This document shows, one piece after another, positions 60,516 to 64,000 of a DNA stretch of 64,000 bases. The position numbers were made by a program, and so were the translations under genes. Position 1 is the first letter of the stretch. Every line of letters starts with the position of its first letter. Location: the NCBI RefSeq assembly GCF_965204935.1, contig NZ_CBDBFO010000002.1; one strand, 5' to 3'. The DNA comes from Hoeflea_A sp965204935 (lineage in GTDB: Bacteria > Pseudomonadota > Alphaproteobacteria > Rhizobiales > Rhizobiaceae). The notes under the pieces are model-generated. The model worked only from the letters and a program-made list of their open reading frames with translations. It had not been told where the DNA came from and ran no database searches.

Positions 60516-61729
60516 GTGCAGCCAAAGTTGCCATCACCGGGATGGGTTGCACCTCGGCGCTCGGGAACAATGTCGACGAAACCTGGTCGGCAATGAAGAA
60601 CGGCGTTTGCGGAATCAGACCATTCGAGCAGATCGAAACCTATGATCTCAAGATCGGGATTGGCGGTGAAATACCGGGGCCGGTGACCGCGGGCGTGCCG
60701 GACCGGTACATGTCCGCATTCGATCGCTTCACGCTGCTGGCGATGGAGAGCGCCCGTCAGGCCATCGAGCAGGCCGGGCTGGAATTCAGTGATCCAGACC
60801 TAGCAAACCGTTCTGCCTGCATCATCGGTGCGGGCAATTGTGGCTGGGAAATCGTGGAATCGGGCTACCGGCGCTGTTTTGTGGAAGGCGCCAAGCGCAT
60901 TCACGTAATGGCCGTGCCGCGCTCCATGTCCAGCGCGCCGGCTAGCCAGATCAGCATGTGGCATGGAATCAAGGGGCCGGTCTATGGCGTGACGTCAGCC
61001 TGCGCGTCGGCAAACCACGCAATAGTCGCCGGATATCAGGCGGTCAGGAACGGAGATGCGGATGTTGCCGTTGTCGGCGGAACTGACGCGCCGCTGATCT
61101 GGGGCGTGCTGAAGGCATGGGAAGCCCTCAGGGTTCTGGCGCCGGAGGTGTGCCGTCCTTTTTCCGCCAACCGCAGGGGTCTCGCGCTTGCTGACGGCGC
61201 CGGAGTGGTCGTTCTCGAAAACGCCGAACATGCCAAGGCGCGCGGAGCGAATATCCTGTGCGAGATGGTCGGCACGGGTATTACCGCGGACGCCGGGGAT
61301 CTTGTGAACCCGACAGTCGATGGTCCGGCGCGGGCAATGGAGCATTGCCTGCGATCGGCGAAACTGTCGCCGCAGGATGTTGACTACATCAACGCCCATG
61401 GCACGGGCACCAAGGCCAATGACGCGACAGAGACCAAGGTCATTCGCCAGGTGTTCGGCAGCCACGCGGATGAGGTTGCGATCTCGTCGACCAAATCGAT
61501 GCACGGCCATGCCCTTGGCGGCAGTGGCGGCGTCGAACTTGTCGCCTGCATCAAGGCGATCCAGGACGGCATCATACCGCCGACCGTCAACTATGATGAG
61601 CCGGATCCCGAATGCGATCTGGATGTTACGCCGAACGTTGCCAAGAAACGCAATGTCGATGTCGCAGTCAGCAACTCATTTGCATTCGGTGGCACCAACG
61701 CGGTCGTCGCGGTACGCAAGGCGTCCTGA
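60512..61729 (+). CDS. beta-ketoacyl-ACP synthase (FabF/NodE-like)
   Basis: The 405-residue protein is a complete KAS II-type condensing enzyme: AITGMGCTSALGNNVDETW, nucleophile C164 in VTSACASANHAIVAG, H296 in INAHGTGTKANDATE, K328 and H333 in STKSMHGHALGGSG, and NSFAFGGTNA at the end. It extends acyl-ACP with malonyl-ACP. The coupled ACP and LpxD-like acyltransferase suggest that it builds a special acyl chain for one acceptor, as NodE does with NodF. No ketoreductase or dehydratase genes adjoin, so those steps must come from the general pathway. Confidence 0.92.
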   Translation: MSAAKVAITGMGCTSALGNNVDETWSAMKNGVCGIRPFEQIETYDLKIGIGGEIPGPVTAGVPDRYMSAFDRFTLLAMESARQAIEQAGLEFSDPDLANRSACIIGAGNCGWEIVESGYRRCFVEGAKRIHVMAVPRSMSSAPASQISMWHGIKGPVYGVTSACASANHAIVAGYQAVRNGDADVAVVGGTDAPLIWGVLKAWEALRVLAPEVCRPFSANRRGLALADGAGVVVLENAEHAKARGANILCEMVGTGITADAGDLVNPTVDGPARAMEHCLRSAKLSPQDVDYINAHGTGTKANDATETKVIRQVFGSHADEVAISSTKSMHGHALGGSGGVELVACIKAIQDGIIPPTVNYDEPDPECDLDVTPNVAKKRNVDVAVSNSFAFGGTNAVVAVRKAS

Positions 61730-61771
61730 CACGCACAGCAGGCCTTGCGAAAAACAATAATTATCAAAAAC

Positions 61772-63154
61772 TTAGGTGGCTTTTGACTCGACAGGCGCGG
61801 ACAGGTCTGCGTCTTCCTTCAACCCGAACCACGCATACAGGAAGACGATGATGGTTACGGCCGTCACGGCGGCGAACACCGCCTGATAGCTCTGCGTTGT
61901 CGTGAAGACCGCACTGCAGACGGCCATGCCGATGGTTCCGCCAAGCATCTGTGCCGACATGGCAATTCCGCCCGCCTGCCCCTTTTGCGTTTCCGGAACA
62001 GCCCGCATGACCGCCTTCCTGGGCGGCGTGAAGAGCATCGGCGCCATGAAGCTCCAGAAAACAAATGCCGGAAAGACCACCCAGTAGCTCTGGAGCGGGA
62101 TGACAAGCGTCAACGCCAGCATCGCCAGCAGCGATCCGCCGATCCCCACCAGCGATGTCTTGCGGCAACCGTGCTTGTCAGCAAGGGCCCCGACGGGAGC
62201 GGCCAGAAAGGGTTGGGCGAAAACCGCCGGCACAATCGCCGCCCCGGCGACGACAGGGCTGAGACCGAGCACCCGCTGAAAGTAGAGCACAGCGAAAATG
62301 AAGATCGCCATCTTGATGAACTGCGCCGTGAAAATGATCGCGTTGGCCGCACCGAATGTCGGGTCACCGAAAAGCGTGATTTCTATAAGCGGCGCCCTGC
62401 TCCGAAGCTCGCGCCAGACAAAGGCTGCCGACGCCGCGACACCGATGGTGGCAGATGCAAGGATGAGGCTGTTCGACCAACCGTATTCTGGACCCTGCAT
62501 GAGCGCGAAAACCAGGCAGCCGACACCGGCGAAGAGCAATACCAGACCAGGGAAATCCAGCGGTCTTCGATCTTTTTTCTCCTCGATGCCCGCCCACGCC
62601 TTGATGACAACGAATATCATGGCGGCCGTGAGGAACGGATTGACCCAGAAGATCCAGCGCCACGAAACATAATCAGCCAGGACACCGCCGACCAGCGGTC
62701 CGAGAGCCAGGAAGACAGTGCCGACCATGCCATAGATGCCAAGCGCCTTGCCGTGCTCTTGCACCGGAAACATCAGCGTCACGATGGCCAGCGACAGCGG
62801 GAAGACGAGCGCTGCGGCGATGCCCTGGACGGCCCGTGCCGCGATCAGCACGCCGGCATCCGGAGCAAAACCGGCGACAATGGACGAGACACCGAACAGC
62901 GCCGTGCCCGCGAGATAGAGGGTCTTGAGCGGCAAGACGTCGCCGAGCCTGCCGCCGATCGCCACCAGGCAGGCAAACACAAGAAGATAGGCATTGACGA
63001 TCCAGTGGGACTCCAGAACGGAGATGTTCAGCTCCTTCTGGATGACCGGAAGCGCTACACCGACCACCGTCTCGTCGAAAAGGACAAGGCCCAGGCCGCC
63101 GGCAAGCGCCGTCAGCAGCCACCACTTCCTGTTCTCATCGGTAATCACCGCCAT
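61772..63154 (-). CDS. MFS exporter, EmrB/QacA (DHA2) type
   Basis: The 460-residue protein has about fourteen hydrophobic segments: FDETVVGVALPVIQKEL in the first helix region, ESHWIVNAYLLVFACLVAIG, GGRLGDVLPLK (motif A) and GTVFLALGPLVGGVLADYV (motif C). These are drug/H+ antiporters of the DHA2 family. It is convergent with the ketosynthase gene and follows a close paralogue by 21 bases, with which it shares segments such as MLGGTIGMAV and TTQSYQ. Substrate unknown. Confidence 0.87.
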   Translation of the reverse strand: MAVITDENRKWWLLTALAGGLGLVLFDETVVGVALPVIQKELNISVLESHWIVNAYLLVFACLVAIGGRLGDVLPLKTLYLAGTALFGVSSIVAGFAPDAGVLIAARAVQGIAAALVFPLSLAIVTLMFPVQEHGKALGIYGMVGTVFLALGPLVGGVLADYVSWRWIFWVNPFLTAAMIFVVIKAWAGIEEKKDRRPLDFPGLVLLFAGVGCLVFALMQGPEYGWSNSLILASATIGVAASAAFVWRELRSRAPLIEITLFGDPTFGAANAIIFTAQFIKMAIFIFAVLYFQRVLGLSPVVAGAAIVPAVFAQPFLAAPVGALADKHGCRKTSLVGIGGSLLAMLALTLVIPLQSYWVVFPAFVFWSFMAPMLFTPPRKAVMRAVPETQKGQAGGIAMSAQMLGGTIGMAVCSAVFTTTQSYQAVFAAVTAVTIIVFLYAWFGLKEDADLSAPVESKAT

Positions 63155-63175
63155 GTCCCTTCGATGGCATTGTCG

Positions 63176-64000
63176 CTATGGCGCTTCGGCGACCGCACCC
63201 GCCTCATCCTCACCAAGGTTCAACCAAACATAGATGAGCGTTGCAAGCGTCACCACCGTGACTGCCCAGAAGATAGGCTGATAGCTCTGCGTTGTTGAGA
63301 ATATCGCGCTTGCGACAGCCATGCCGATAGTCCCGCCAAGCATCTGGCCCGACATGACGATGCCGCCGGCCTGGCCGCGGTTTTCCGGTTTGACGGAGCC
63401 CATGACTGCCTTTTGCGGTCCGATAAAGAGGAACGGCATGGCAACGCTCCAAAGCACAAAGGCCGGAAAGATCACCCAGTAGGACTGACCGGGTATCGCC
63501 AATGTAAACCAAAGGACAGATACGAAGGCGATGGCGACCCCGATGATCGACGGCAATCGCGTTCCATAGCGGTCGACGATCATGCCGGTCGGCGCGGCCA
63601 GGAACGGCTGCAACACAACGGTCGGCAGGATGGCAAGGCCGGCGACAAACGGATTCATTCCAAGTTCGGCCTGGAAATAAAGCGCGCCGAAGACGAATGT
63701 GCAGACCTTCATGAACTGCGCCAGGAATATGATCGAATTGCTGGCGGCGAAAGTCGGACTGGCAAAGAGTTCGAGATCAATCAGCGGCGCCCGGTGTCGA
63801 AGCTCGTAAACGACAAAGACCGCCGATGATATGAGGCCGATGACAAGCGGGACGATGGTGATCGGGCTGCTCCAGCCGAAATCCGGCCCCTGCATCAGCG
63901 CAAAGACAATGAGCCCAAGGCCGGCGCACAGCAGAATCACGCCCGGAACATCAAGTGGCCGCGCGTCTTTCTGCTCTTCTACATCGCGCCAGGACCTGGC
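63176..64000 (-). CDS. MFS exporter, EmrB/QacA type, 5' end off window
   Basis: The frame is open to the right edge (the first visible residues are ARSWRDVEEQKDARPLDVPG), so the N-terminal half lies outside. The visible 274 residues correspond to helices of the second half and match the neighbouring exporter closely (ALMQGPDFGWSSP against ALMQGPEYGWSNS; QSYWVIFPAFVLWS; GQAGGIVMSGQMLGGTIGMA). The pair is a tandem duplication in one transcription unit. Substrate unknown. Confidence 0.85.
   Translation of the reverse strand, partial: ARSWRDVEEQKDARPLDVPGVILLCAGLGLIVFALMQGPDFGWSSPITIVPLVIGLISSAVFVVYELRHRAPLIDLELFASPTFAASNSIIFLAQFMKVCTFVFGALYFQAELGMNPFVAGLAILPTVVLQPFLAAPTGMIVDRYGTRLPSIIGVAIAFVSVLWFTLAIPGQSYWVIFPAFVLWSVAMPFLFIGPQKAVMGSVKPENRGQAGGIVMSGQMLGGTIGMAVASAIFSTTQSYQPIFWAVTVVTLATLIYVWLNLGEDEAGAVAEAP

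Noticed and set aside
59076..61729. A true nodulation (nod) locus
   Set aside because: There is no nodA, nodB, nodC, nod box or other symbiosis gene in the window; only the ACP plus ketosynthase logic is similar.

Overview
The window reads as chromosomal DNA of an alphaproteobacterium of the order Hyphomicrobiales (Rhizobiales; Rhizobiaceae/Phyllobacteriaceae-like). The basis is high-GC coding sequence, a CckA histidine kinase, a DUF1476 F1-ATPase inhibitor (zeta) gene, a purC-purS / purQ-purL purine block, a TTG-N11-CAA type SOS box before recA, a STAS-fused MlaE permease, and a long membrane-anchored coiled-coil protein of a type common in this order. I saw no rRNA, tRNA or CRISPR array. 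Almost all of the sequence is ordinary housekeeping core genome. The accessory signals are one IS1380-type insertion sequence, one non-coding palindromic element, and a small acyl-chain gene module near the right end.

Layout. 1-7.5 kb: MoxR ATPase (cut by the edge), flavin reductase, an orphan solute-binding protein coupled to a P1-family peptidase, rpe, a small membrane protein, purB, a small serine hydrolase and the ATPase inhibitor. 7.7-14.8 kb: purC-purS, a convergent kynA with a perfect palindrome at its promoter, purQ-lipoprotein-purL-bolA, a small secreted protein, grxD-ytoQ. 15-21.6 kb: Bcr/CflA exporter, then a leftward block of IMPase-family phosphatase, ttcA, rpsD, murI, an RNA methyltransferase and an epoxide-hydrolase-like enzyme. 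21.8-31.9 kb: icd, a large exported protein of unknown function, alaS, recA with LexA-type operators, an exported protein, and psuK-psuG for pseudouridine catabolism. 32-33.6 kb: a complete IS1380-family element with a CTAG target duplication at the stop codon of an OmpA-family lipoprotein gene. 34.5-44.4 kb: cckA, a FliO-like protein, dksA, an amine-oxidase-like flavoprotein, a SixA-like phosphatase, the ycjX-ycjF pair and a 297-bp palindromic element. 44.4-49.1 kb: ArsR regulator, an exported protein, folK-folB-folP, a ferredoxin reductase with its 2Fe-2S ferredoxin, and an Hpt-domain protein. 49.5-54.6 kb: one gene for a 1,668-residue membrane-anchored coiled-coil protein with nine 33-residue repeats. 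54.6-58.8 kb: an Mla-type lipid transport operon. 59-61.7 kb: an LpxD-like acyltransferase, an acyl carrier protein and a ketosynthase in a row. 61.8-64 kb: two tandem paralogous MFS exporters, the second cut by the edge.

The most interesting parts are: (i) the LpxD-like/ACP/ketosynthase module, which has the logic of a nodFE-type system (dedicated ACP plus ketosynthase feeding one N-acyltransferase) but an acyltransferase of the lipid A type that has lost one normally conserved histidine; (ii) the giant repeat protein; (iii) the palindromic element, whose CTAG ends supply the stop codons of both neighbouring genes, so that the empty site can be reconstructed; and (iv) kynA inserted between purS and purQ with a 17-bp perfect inverted repeat over its promoter.
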